Shown here: piece after piece, positions 24,904 through 34,385 of the stretch
Layout of the letters: every line of letters begins with the position of its first letter
How positions within the stretch are numbered: the stretch's first letter is position 1
Source of the DNA: Orobanche coerulescens
Lineage: Eukaryota > Streptophyta > Magnoliopsida > Lamiales > Orobanchaceae
Assembly (NCBI GenBank): GCA_033398695.1
Contig: CM065801.1
Location: 48,370,358 to 48,434,357, forward strand
DNA: 64,000 nt
Direction of reading: 5' to 3'
Made by a program: the position numbers and the translations under genes
The notes under the pieces: model-generated
Databases searched by the model: none
Told to the model about the DNA's origin: nothing
What the model saw: only the letters and a program-made list of their open reading frames with translations

Positions 24904-25384
24904 CGTTTGAAGCCACTTACTAGCTTCCTCTTCCGGTGTCGGGGGCGGATTCAGCGTCCACCACCGAGCTATCTCGAGTAAGTTGGGCTACTAGCTGAAA
25001 TACGGCAGTAGCCAGCGTCGGCATTATTACCCGGCACCGAGTGAGAGGTGAGTCGCAGAGGCGAGAAAGTGAGCCCTCCTCATTATCGGCGCCACGACCA
25101 CGGCCTCGGCCGCGTCCCTAGCACATCTACCACGACCCCTCAACATCGAAGGAAAAAGAAAAGAACAAGATCAGAAAGACTCACAATTCACAAAGTTGGT
25201 GACACAAGTCACAATTCCGAACAACGCAAGAAAACGAATTACAGAAATATAAGAGTTCGAGGAGACTTACAGCCACGGGTCGCACGAAAAGATGGTAGCG
25301 TGATGATATTAGGCTCATCGACAGACTCTAACGACATAACCGATGCACCCCAATTCACCAAGCGGCTAGGTATTCAAAACCTAA

Positions 25385-25396
25385 GCTCTGATACCA
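25385..25396 (-). other. D primer-binding site (initiator Met tRNA)
   Basis: TGGTATCAGAGC on the minus strand, four bases after the 5' LTR end. This is the usual site complementary to the 3' end of initiator methionine tRNA. Confidence 0.9.
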
Positions 25397-25400
25397 TAAA

Positions 25401-27621
25401 TGTAACACTCCAATTCACAAACTGGGACATTACACGCCGTAGAACTCTCGTGAGGTCTACCAGGCTAACGCATGACATATAAACCACAATGTAATCCCGA
25501 ATGATGCACTCAAAAGTAAATAAGGCCGTGGCCTCGGCCAAAACATTTTTAACGTAATACATGAACAGAAGTTAAATACCAATTTATTGCCCACACAGGG
25601 GACTTAAACCAAGTTTCAAAATAGACAGTCTAACTTCAATACTCGACCATGCAATGACAAAACATAAAAAAAAATGCAGACTCGAGCCACATCATCAAGC
25701 CAGCCCATCCTTTGCGTGCGTGTCCCGTGCCTGCTCCTCGGCCCTCCCGGTACCTGAAATGCATAAGACGCATTTCCCCCATTTAAGGGGTTAGCATTCG
25801 AATAGCTAGTGCAAGTACACAGTTACACAACATTATATACAAAAACGGTTTTACGAAATCATCTCAATCAGAAATCATTTGCTATAAATATTCCGGAATA
25901 CTACATTGGCAATCAAATCAGTTTTCAATCATCATGATGTCACAAAATCACAACTGGTATCCCGTGGCCGTACCCCTTAGTATCGACCCCCAGACATCCC
26001 GTCGAACACTCCGGGTGGGATACCACTTCCGCGGCCGTACCCCTTAGTATCGACCCCCAGACATCCCGTCGGACACTCCGGGTGGAAGTTCAATCACACA
26101 CGCACCCAAGTCCACTTCCGCGGCCGTACCCCTTAGTATCGACCCCCAGACATCCCGTCGGACACTCCGGGTGGAAGGAACACAACTCATGCACCCAAAA
26201 ATCACCATTCATCATTCATTTAGAAAATCACAACATACATAACGAAATGTAATACATGTACTTGCCTTGTACACAATGAAACAAGGGAAACAACGAAGGA
26301 ATAGGTTTTGGTCCGAACAATCCTCCCAATTTCGATCCTAACACAATAACGGTATACAACAAGTCTCAATAATGCGGAAAGGTAAGAATTAATCCTAGTT
26401 CTACCCGTTGGGACAATTCATCGGACACCAAGAGTGCATAAGGAAATGAAATCGGTCAACGGTGTAACAACGGGATTTCATCCCAACCAATAACAAGAAA
26501 ACCAAGGGTCACGTGAATACTATCAAAATCTAATAACAACATCGGTTAATTCGAATCAAAACACAAGATCACCACCAAACCCTCCCCAAAATCATATTAG
26601 GGTCAAAGGAGTTCTTACCTCTTGAAGAATCAAGCACTCAAATCCGAAAACCACGTGTTAGATCCGCAATCCGAGCCACCCGATCGAAAAGAGATGAAGA
26701 AACTTACACAATTAAGTAATAGATGGAGGAAATCTCCCTCTCAAGCCACTCTCTCTCGCACAGTTGAAGAAGGGAAGGGAAATGAGTGGCTCACGCTGAA
26801 TAAAAACGCAGATATAGTGTTGACCGCGTTGTGTGCCGCGGCTCAGCTAAACTGTGCCGCGACACAAGGCCAAAAATTGCGCCCAGTGATTGGCTGACCG
26901 CTCGTTGTGCCGCGGCTCATTCGACGTGTTCCGCGGCTCAGACTCGGCATGTGCCACGGCACGCGGTACAGTGGGTTTTGGCCGGCAAGTGCCACACGGG
27001 TGTGCCGCGGCCCGGACAAGTGTGCCGCGGCGCACAATCTTTGTGCCGCGGCACACGGTACAGTTTGCTCGGACAACAACTGGGTGATGTGTGTGCCGCG
27101 GCGCACAATTCTTGTGCCGCGGCCCACACCCCCTCTCGGGTCCCAAAATGACGAAAAATGATCCGGAAAGAGAATAGAAGCAATATGGATCGATATTTGG
27201 GCAACAATAACACGAAATGGAAGTACGGAACCCAAAAACGATCTGAGGTACACATCCAAAGTCGAACAAGGAACAAATTCCCTAAACTTCTAGGAAATTA
27301 CAAAAACGGCCCAAACATCCGAAAATCACGATACAACGTCGTATTAACAATCCGAAACTCACAACATGCTCTTCTCAAACATACGAGCTCATGGAAGTAA
27401 GAAAATGATGAAATCGAACAAGTTTAACGAGAATCGAATACACAAGAGACAAAATATAACACAAGATGAAATTACGTAAAAACATCATCGAGACCCGTCT
27501 AAGCGGAGAAACTCCAAGAACAAAATAGGTTCAAAATTCCAAAATAGTGCCAAGCGAGTTATCCGAAACGAATATACACAAAAAATAGAAATTACTAAAA
27601 ATAGAAAATGCGGATATTACA
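25401..27621 (-). repeat. D 5' LTR (2221 bp)
   Basis: Partner of 18255-20501 with TG...CA ends. Its first base on the minus strand is 27621. It carries the palindrome array at 26834-27125 (about ten units) and the tandem units at 25965-26176. Confidence 0.95.
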
Positions 27622-27626
27622 CAGCC

Positions 27627-28876
27627 GATGGTGGAAGGTAGCCGCCGCGGTCAGAGACGCTCGATCCCGTCCCTGGACGGCGGCCCAAGCCTCACGCTCG
27701 ATCAGTTCCGAACAACGGAACAAATCGAGGAGGCCATAGCCGTCCTACAGGAGCGACGGAGTGCTCTCGCCGCGCCTCCAGCTGTCGCCCCCTCGGCCTC
27801 CCGTCGGAAGTCCAAGCGGAAGCTCAAGGCGTTACTGGCCGAGCGATAGCCAGGAGGCTCTCGTCCGCAAGAAGAGGCGCTCGCCAGCCGGGGCACCTCT
27901 GTCTTCGATCGCCTGGGCAGTGACCCGACCTGGCGACCGGGGCAGTCCGGCCCCAGCTACGAGACGACGGAGTTTGAGTCCGTCACCAGGAGCTCGGCCT
28001 ACCTGACTCCCAGGAGGCAGCCCAGCCGTCTGGCTCCCCCTCGCCAAATTGCCGAGGTCGGCAGCAGCGGAGTCCGGAGATCAGTACACGATCGCCTCGG
28101 CTCCCGCTCCCAAAGCCGATCCGCAAGCAGCCGAGCCACGGCGATTGCCGCATTGCAACGTCAACTCGACGAAGTGAAGGTGCTCCTGGAATCCAGGGCA
28201 GGCGCCATGAAGACGATTGCCGAGCCGAGCGATCCGCTCGCGATCGACATCGAGCTCGCCCCCGTGCAGCACAAGATCGCTCTCCCGCAAACACCCTTGT
28301 ACGAGGGACGATCGGACCCCCAGATGCACCTGAGCAAGTTCAACATCTACATGACCGTGTGTGGGGCATCAGACGCGACCAGGTGCCGAATGTTCCCTCT
28401 GACACTGGACGACCTCGCCCACCGGTGGTACACCTCATTGCCACCTCGGACCATTGGCTCCTTTAACGAGCTGGCGCACGTCTTCACGGAATACTTCGCC
28501 ACCAGTCGCTCGACGAGAAGGTCGCCTTCGCATGATGCAAATCAAGCAGGGAAAAGAAGAGTCCGACTCGGACTACATCGACCGGGTGGACGTGATCATC
28601 CTCAACGGTGAGCCCGTAAGCGATGAGACCGCCCTCTACGCGGTCTTAGGAGGTTTTCAGGGTTTCTCGCCTATGTTCAAGCATCTCACGAAGACCCAGC
28701 CGACGACCTACGCAGCCTTCCGGGCTAGAGCCGCAAATTTCCTGGCCAGGCAAAGGCTTCTTCTTAGCCTAGGAGTACCGCGATCGGCGCCCGAGCGACG
28801 ACCTCCAGTCTTCCAGCCCGATCGCTACTATCCAGCAGAGCCGGAGGATTCGCTCACCGCCTACAGTCCATCATGA
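27627..28876 (+). pseudogene. B gag, main part
   Basis: It continues the frame cut at 18254. An Arg-rich stretch and a predicted helix (TEQIEEAIAVLQERRSAL) are followed by a stop at 27847. The retrotransposon gag domain lies in 28153-28876: PLYEGRSDPQMHLSKFNIYM, CRMFPLTLDDLAHRWYTSLP, FNELAHVFTEYF, then after a 1-base shift near 28540 RMMQIKQGKEESDSDYIDRV and a GFQGFSPMFKHL region. The wording is that of gypsy gag of the Tat/Ogre side. No zinc knuckle or protease follows. At least two frame breaks suggest it is dead or that gag is supplied in trans. Confidence 0.85.
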
Positions 28877-29610
28877 TGGACTAAGGCTCTCGATCGCCTC
28901 CACCGCACATCATACAGCCATGGTCCTGGCAGTCGATGGAACCGGATGCTTCGGCCATGCAAGGTCCCTTTCGGCCGAGATCGCCCGCCCTTCGTTTAAA
29001 TACGAGGCAGGCGTTGTCTGAGGGCTCTCCAACATTAATCAGTGCACACGATCGCGCGCCCTCAAAGGATCATCATTAAACATGGTGAACCCAGACAATG
29101 CGACACGTGCCACAACCCCCGTCTCAACGTACACCGTCGAGGTCGGCCATCTCCATGGCTGGCCGAGGTGGAAGCAGAGCTAACAAGCCGCGGGCGTGGA
29201 GTTGATTCATCCGACGCTGCCCCGCGCAAGGACTCCTCTAGACCGAGACCGCACGCCCTTTGTTTAAATACGAGGCGAGGCGCAGCCTAACAGAGGACCC
29301 TCATAATAAAGTGAGTCGCGAGACACTCAATGTCTTCGCGCATCAAGACACGGTCATAGAGTCGGTCCATCGAATTCCGCGACTGTGCACGATTCCTCTA
29401 ATAAGCGAAACCACCAAGTTTCCGAGCGGGATCCGCCAATGTTGTTTTTTGCAGGTACAAGACTGAAAGATAGCTAGCCAATCGACCATGATAGCCCAAG
29501 TCCGAATCCTAAGTCAGCTCGGCAAGATCGCCCATCCGCATCCTTACACGATCGCCAGCAAGAACCACCTCGCCCCATGTCTTCGACATGAGAGCAAGCT
29601 GGGGGGCAAT
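28877..29610 (+). other. B internal noncoding region and purine tract
   Basis: No domain is visible in either strand. A degenerate duplication carries TTTAAATACGAGGC at about 28995 and 29263. The end AGCAAGCTGGGGGGCAAT (29593-29610) is the polypurine tract next to the 3' LTR. The place where pol would be in an autonomous relative is missing. Confidence 0.7.
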
Positions 29611-30820
29611 TGTTGTGTCAAGAATTAACACTCTCCGACCGGCGATCGCCTCGGAGTTCGGGCGACCTAGTCACTGCCGAGCAGCCTAGGCAGACCTGCC
29701 GATCAGCGACCAGGCGGCCAAGCCTTAACCCAGCGGACAAGCTAAATCGGCCAACCAAAGGTCCCAGGACAAGTCCCGGTGCCGAGCGATCGACATCATA
29801 TACGATCGTCTCTCGGTACTCGGCGACCGACTCCTGGCGATCGACCTCAGAGACGATCGTCACTCGGTACTCGGCGACCGACTCCTGGAGACCGACTGGA
29901 GACGATCATCACTCGGCATCTGCCGACCGATCCTTGGTGACCGACCAATGCCGACCCTCAGCAACTGGCCGATGAAGACCTCTGATGACCAGCTAGAGAC
30001 GACCGCCTCATGTCAATCAGGGCCGATGGCCATCCAGTCGGCAAAAGCCGAGCCTCAGGACAGTCACCACGTGCAAGAGCCGAGACAAGATCCGCGAATC
30101 TCGGATCATTGACCATAGCCTGGCCGAATCTTTCCACCAGCCGACAAGCCGCCGAAAGTTGTCAGTAGGGCCGCATATGACTGACTCCGGACGCTTGCTG
30201 GCCCCTCATTGGACCGCCCAGCTGGCTGCCTGCTGTAGCTTTGGATTTTAGGTAGACTGCCAGCCTTTTCCTTGGACTTTAGCCCGACAGCCCCGGTGAT
30301 CGCCCCATTATAATATTGGCCGGCGGACGATCGCCCCATTATTATAATGGCCGGAAGGCGATCGCCCACCAAAGGACAAGACTTGGCTTCCCCTATAAAT
30401 ACAAGGCCCCCTGCACTTGTATTTCCTCTCTGGCATTCTTGCATTTCACACGCAATACAGAAGCAAATACACAGTACTTGGCTAATCTCCAACTCTTGGC
30501 AACAGCTATCTTTCGGTCTATCTTCTTCCGGCCTCTCTCATCACGAAGACGATCGGCAGGAACGAAGAACACCGAGCTTCGCTCAAGAGCCGGATTAACA
30601 GAGTCTTTTTACACTCATTGTATCTAGATTTCTCACATTAATACTTGTATCCGCAAATATTTGTATTAATAACATCTCGCGAGAGCATTCAAGCCCGGGC
30701 CTAACAAACCCGGCAAATCTTGTATTATTTATCTTCTCTCGGAAGTGCTCCCGCAAATTTTTGTTTGTTGTCCGTCTTCCAGCAGTATTAATCTTCGGAT
30801 AAATATTTTGGGCAACAACA
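29611..30820 (+). repeat. B 3' LTR (1210 bp)
   Basis: Complete LTR, TGTTGTGTCAAG to GGGCAACAACA, with TATAAATA at 30394-30401. The target repeat catac follows, then the pol frame of A resumes. Confidence 0.93.
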
Positions 30821-30825
30821 CATAC

Positions 30826-32215
30826 TTCGTTGCCCCGATACAAAGCTAGACTCGTAGTAAAGGGATTTAGTCAAAAGAAGGGCATTGATTTTGACGAGAT
30901 TTTTTCTCCGGTTGTAAAGATAGGATCGGTTCGATTGGTTCTTGGTATTGCGGCTAGTCTTGATCTTGAGGTTGAGCAAATGGATGTCAAGACGGCATTT
31001 CTTCATGGAGACATTGACAAAGAAATTTATATGAAGCAACCGGAAGGGTTTGAGGTAAAAGGCAAAGAGGATTATGTTTGTAAACTCCGGAAGAGTTTAT
31101 ATGGGGGCACCACGGCAATGGTACAAGAAGTTTGAGTCGGTTATGGGGGAGTAAGGCTACCGAAGACGACTCTCGACCATTGCGTATTTTTCAAGAAATT
31201 TGGAGATGATGATTTTATCATCTTATTGCTCTATGTGGACGACATATTGATTGTTGGGAAGAATGCCGAAAGGATTGCCAACTTGAAGAAGGAGTTGAAT
31301 AAGTCTTTTGCCATGAAAGACTTGGGGGCCGCTAAACAAATTCTTGGGATAAGAATTACTTGGAATAGAGCAGCCCGGAAATTACACATGTTACAAAAGC
31401 AATATATCGAGAAGGTGCTTAAACACTTCAACATGGACAAAGCTAAAGTTGTTAGTTCGCCTCTTACTAATAATTTTAAATTGACGAGCAAGGATTGCCC
31501 TACTACGAAGGAGGAGATTGAGGATATGGATAAAATTCCTTATGCCTCGGCGGTCGGGAGTTTAATGTATGCTATGGTATGTACTAGGCCCGACATTGCT
31601 CATGTCGTGGGAGTGGTTAGCCGGTTTCTATCAAATCCGGGAAAGAAGCATTGGGAAGCCGTAAAGTGGATATTTAAATATTTACGGGGTACTTCCAAAT
31701 TGGGAATTACATTTAGAAATGGGAAAGCAATGCTTGTTGGTTATTCCGATTCGGATATGGCCGGTAACGAAGATAACCGAAAATCCACTTTCGGTTATTT
31801 GATGACATTTGCAGGGGGAGCCGTGTCATGGCAATCAAGATTGCAAAAGTGCGTTGCCTTGTCTACAACGGAGGCCGAGTATATTGCGGCGGTGGAAGCG
31901 TGTAAAGAGCTCTTATGGTTGAAAATGTTTTTACGAGAGCTAGACTTTCGATAACGACGTTACGTGGTTCTTTGTGATAGTCAAAGTGCGATTCATTTGG
32001 CTAAAAATGCGACTTTTCACAAGAGAATAAAACATATCGATGTGAGGTACCATTGGATCCGAGATGCATTGGAGGATGGTTTGTTTGAACTTGATAAAGT
32101 TCATACTGATGATAATGGTTCCGATATGTTAACCAAGGCGTTGAGTAGAGAGAAGGTGAAAATGTGTTGTTCGATCGCCGGGATGGCGAACTCTTCCTAT
32201 ATTTCGGCAAGGGGG
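30826..32215 (+). pseudogene. A pol, second part: RT and RNase H
   Basis: It resumes directly after the B target repeat. RT has [40 protein letters not shown] and KSLYG, then a short deletion and frame break near 31110-31220. The next frame has the catalytic LLYVDDILIVGKN and KDLGAAKQILGI. RNase H has GYSDSDMAGNEDNRKSTFGY, STTEAEYIAAVEACKELLWL, a stop at 31952 and CDSQSAIHLAKN. The last part is VHTDDNGSDMLTKALSREK. At least two breaks make it non-functional. Confidence 0.92.
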
Positions 32216-32220
32216 AGATT

Positions 32221-33100
32221 TGTAGGAGTTATTTCCGAAATATAGGCATTTTCGGAGTCAACTGGGCTCCGGGCCGCGCCACAAACCCTCCGAGCCGCGG
32301 CACTACATTTAAAATAGAGTTGCCCAATTTTTGCACTCAGGGCCGCGGCACACAGCAGCCGGGCCGCGGCCCCCAGAAATCCTCTAATGTTGCCTGGCCG
32401 AGACTGTACTCTGGGCCGCGGCCCCTTTCAGCCAGGTCGCGGCCCGTTTGAAAATCCTGGGCAGTTTTTTCAGTGTGTGCCGCGGCACACTTTGCTCGGG
32501 CCGCGACACACGGGGTCAACCCAGCATTTGGGGATCCTTTTAACAGGTTTGCTGCGGGACTTCTCATTACATTCCAATATACACATTTTGATAGCACAAC
32601 AAGAGAGATTCAAGAGAGAAAAGAGAGAAGAAAAATACTTGTTTGATTTCCTGGATGTTTATCGATCGGATCGTCGTGATTGTTGACAAGAGCTTGGTAG
32701 CTATTGGGCAAACCTTTTCACCGGAATAGATCGAGGGTTCGAGTCCGGAAGTTCAGGTATTTTTGTTAGCTTTTTTGTGTAAGCTATTTTTGGTGTTTCC
32801 TTTTCTCGATCTTGTTGTTGTTGTATTCCAAATACTTGAAGAACGTTTATTACCGAGTATTTGACGATTGTGTTGTATACCTCTAGTTTGTACTAGGGAC
32901 GATTGTGTATGTGTATTGGTAATAGTGGATTTAAGCGGCTTCGGTCCCGTGGTTTTTGCTCTCGTCTTGAGGGGTTTTCCACGCTAAAATTGTGTCTCGT
33001 TATTTATCGCTTTTGGTATATCATTTGTATTATTTTTGTCGAGTTGTAATTGTGTGCTCTACTCGTCGGTAACCACGAAGTTACAATTGAAGATTGGGAA
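32221..33100 (+). repeat. A 3' LTR (right end approximate)
   Basis: Starts TGTAGGAGTTATTTCC after the purine tract GGCAAGGGGGAGATT. It carries a GC-rich array (32268-32510), then a GGTTTTCCACG block near 32973 that resembles the R region of Tork-type LTRs. The 3' boundary cannot be fixed because the partner LTR and the target repeat are outside the window; 33000-33150 is plausible. Confidence 0.65.
32268..32510 (+). repeat. GCCGCGGC array in the copia A LTR
   Basis: About eight units such as GGGCCGCGGCACAC and TGTGCCGCGGCACAC. The core palindrome is the same as in the gypsy LTRs T1 and D, though the flanking LTR sequence is unrelated. Confidence 0.85.
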
Positions 33101-33328
33101 AATGTCAAACGAGGTTCCGCATTTTTCGTTGTGACGTGACTATTGTCGGTGTTTTCCAAAACATGTTTCACAGAAATGAAGGGCAATTTTATGCTTATTA
33201 ATAATAATATAAACAAATGGCTTACAAGCCGCAGCACAAGAAAGTGGCGATTTATGTTGAATACAACTACGCGGTAAAACATTGAAAGATCAATCTTGAA
33301 AATGTGTGAAGCAAGTACTTGAATTTTT

Positions 33329-33511
33329 AATCCGGTCGTTCTTTCCGTGAGAAAGCTTGTGTGGAGGCGATGCAGTTTCTCCGAACCGTAGCCTCACTTG
33401 TCGGCGTGGATCGGTTAAGACAAGCGTAGTGCAGCTAGTGGTGGTTAGGGCCCTCTGTTTGGAGGGTGGTTGAGTCTAAGTTGAAATTCACCGTTCAAAA
33501 AAAAAAAAAAA
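33329..33511 (+). mobile_element. Poly-A retroposon (SINE-like), 16-bp TSD
   Basis: A 183-bp insert ends in CCGTTC plus about 17 A. It is flanked by the perfect 16-bp direct repeat AAGTACTTGAATTTTT (33313-33328 and 33512-33527). This is the mark of LINE-driven retroposition. I see no clear RNA polymerase III boxes, so it may be a SINE or a very short LINE 3' end. Confidence 0.8.
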
Positions 33512-33630
33512 AAGTACTTGAATTTTTCGACAGGCAAATTTTCGTGATGTCGGACATTTTTGAAGTCTTACTAGGTGTCAACGAAAAAAAAAAGCAAAAA
33601 AAGAAGAAGAAGACTAGAACAAATTATATA

Positions 33631-33885
33631 CTTCCTCCGTTCTCTTATTATTGCAACGTGTTGACTTTTACACTGTTCACATACTCTCTTTTGACCATCT
33701 TTTGTGATTTATACATATGAAGAAATATAGTCATGTGAGATCGTGTTAAATTCATCTCGAAATATACTTTCCAAAATCAACTTCTCATAATTTTTAAAAA
33801 TAAAGAATTGAAGATATTATAATCAAAATTGTGCATTGACAAGCGTAAAAGTCCATATGTTGCAGTTATAAGAGAACGGAGGTAA
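33631..33885. mobile_element. Stowaway-like MITE (255 bp), TA target
   Basis: Terminal inverted repeats of about 35 bp start CTTCCTCCGTTCTCTTAT on one side and end ATAAGAGAACGGAGG on the other, with TA on both sides. The size, TA target and CTCCGT terminus fit Stowaway (Tc1/mariner) MITEs. No ORF. Confidence 0.85.
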
Positions 33886-34334
33886 TATTTTTTATCATGA
33901 AAATAAATTTTGTTTCACTAAAACATGAGTATGAGTAGTAATATACGTGGATTTTGAACCCACTCCTTGAAATTGATAGCACAACGTCTAGATTCATTCT
34001 CAAGCATTTTTTCGTAGTAATCTCTTCGTTCTTAAAAATAATTGTTTTGCTCGTCTTTCATAACAGTCGAGTAGCACATTCCCAGATACACACTGCGGGG
34101 ATCTGCCCCTCTTTACTATAGCAAAACCACCAAAAAAGAAAGATAAAAAATAGTTGGCCGAACTTGAAGAATTGGATGTGTTGGAAAAACATAAATATGG
34201 TTACTAACACTACCTGCAGTATGAATCTTGAAGTGATCCCAAACAAGAAGCACTTTTCATGTCATCATTCCATGAAAAAAGATGAACTTACAATGGGACC
34301 AAACTGGGCTAATTCTCACCATTAGTAGACGGGG

Positions 34335-34378
<44 letters not shown>

Positions 34379-34385
34379 AAACTGG
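33886..34385 (-). other. 3' flank of the coiled-coil gene, with (AT)n
   Basis: No gene is seen. An (AT)n run of about 40 bp (34336-34376) begins roughly 10 bp after the stop codon of the minus-strand gene and so lies in its 3' UTR. No strong polyadenylation signal was chosen. Confidence 0.6.

Larger units (their letters stand above)
18255..27621 (-). mobile_element. D: Tekay chromovirus (Ty3/gypsy), TSD cagcc
   Basis: A nearly complete element of 9.4 kb on the minus strand, with exact target repeats cagcc at 18250-18254 and 27622-27626. The 5' LTR is 25401-27621, followed by a primer site TGGTATCAGAGC, gag-protease, RT, RNase H, integrase with chromodomain, purine tract and the 3' LTR 18255-20501. 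Domain order and the C-terminal chromodomain define a chromovirus; wording and the TTTCGGGACGAAAC tail fit Tekay/Del. One stop codon and one or more frameshifts break the polyprotein. Confidence 0.95.
4811..30820 (+). mobile_element. B: gag-only gypsy element (TR-GAG type), TSD catac
   Basis: Both LTRs are 1210 bp once the C insertion is removed. They start TGTTGTGTCAAG and end GGGCAACAACA. The 5-bp repeats catac at 4806-4810 and 30821-30825 match exactly and sit in the pol frame of A. Without insertions the element is about 4.6 kb: LTR, PBS-like site, gag, about 0.7 kb noncoding DNA, purine tract, LTR. No protease, RT, RNase H or integrase is present. This fits the published TR-GAG class of non-autonomous elements. 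By eye the LTRs differ at about 20 positions with no indels, so the insertion is recent. Confidence 0.85.
3768..33100 (+). mobile_element. A: Tork-like Ty1/copia element (host of the left nest)
   Basis: The remains are half of pol (3768-4810), the rest of pol (30826-32215), a purine tract GGCAAGGGGGAGATT and a 3' LTR from 32221. Everything between 4811 and 30825 is the inserted element B plus one copy of its TSD. Domain order integrase - RT - RNase H and wording such as LKNKWVSRVKSEEHT and [15 protein letters not shown] place it with Tnt1/Tork-type copia elements. The 5' part is replaced by T2/T1 in this window. The outer 3' boundary is approximate because the other LTR is not visible. Confidence 0.8.
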
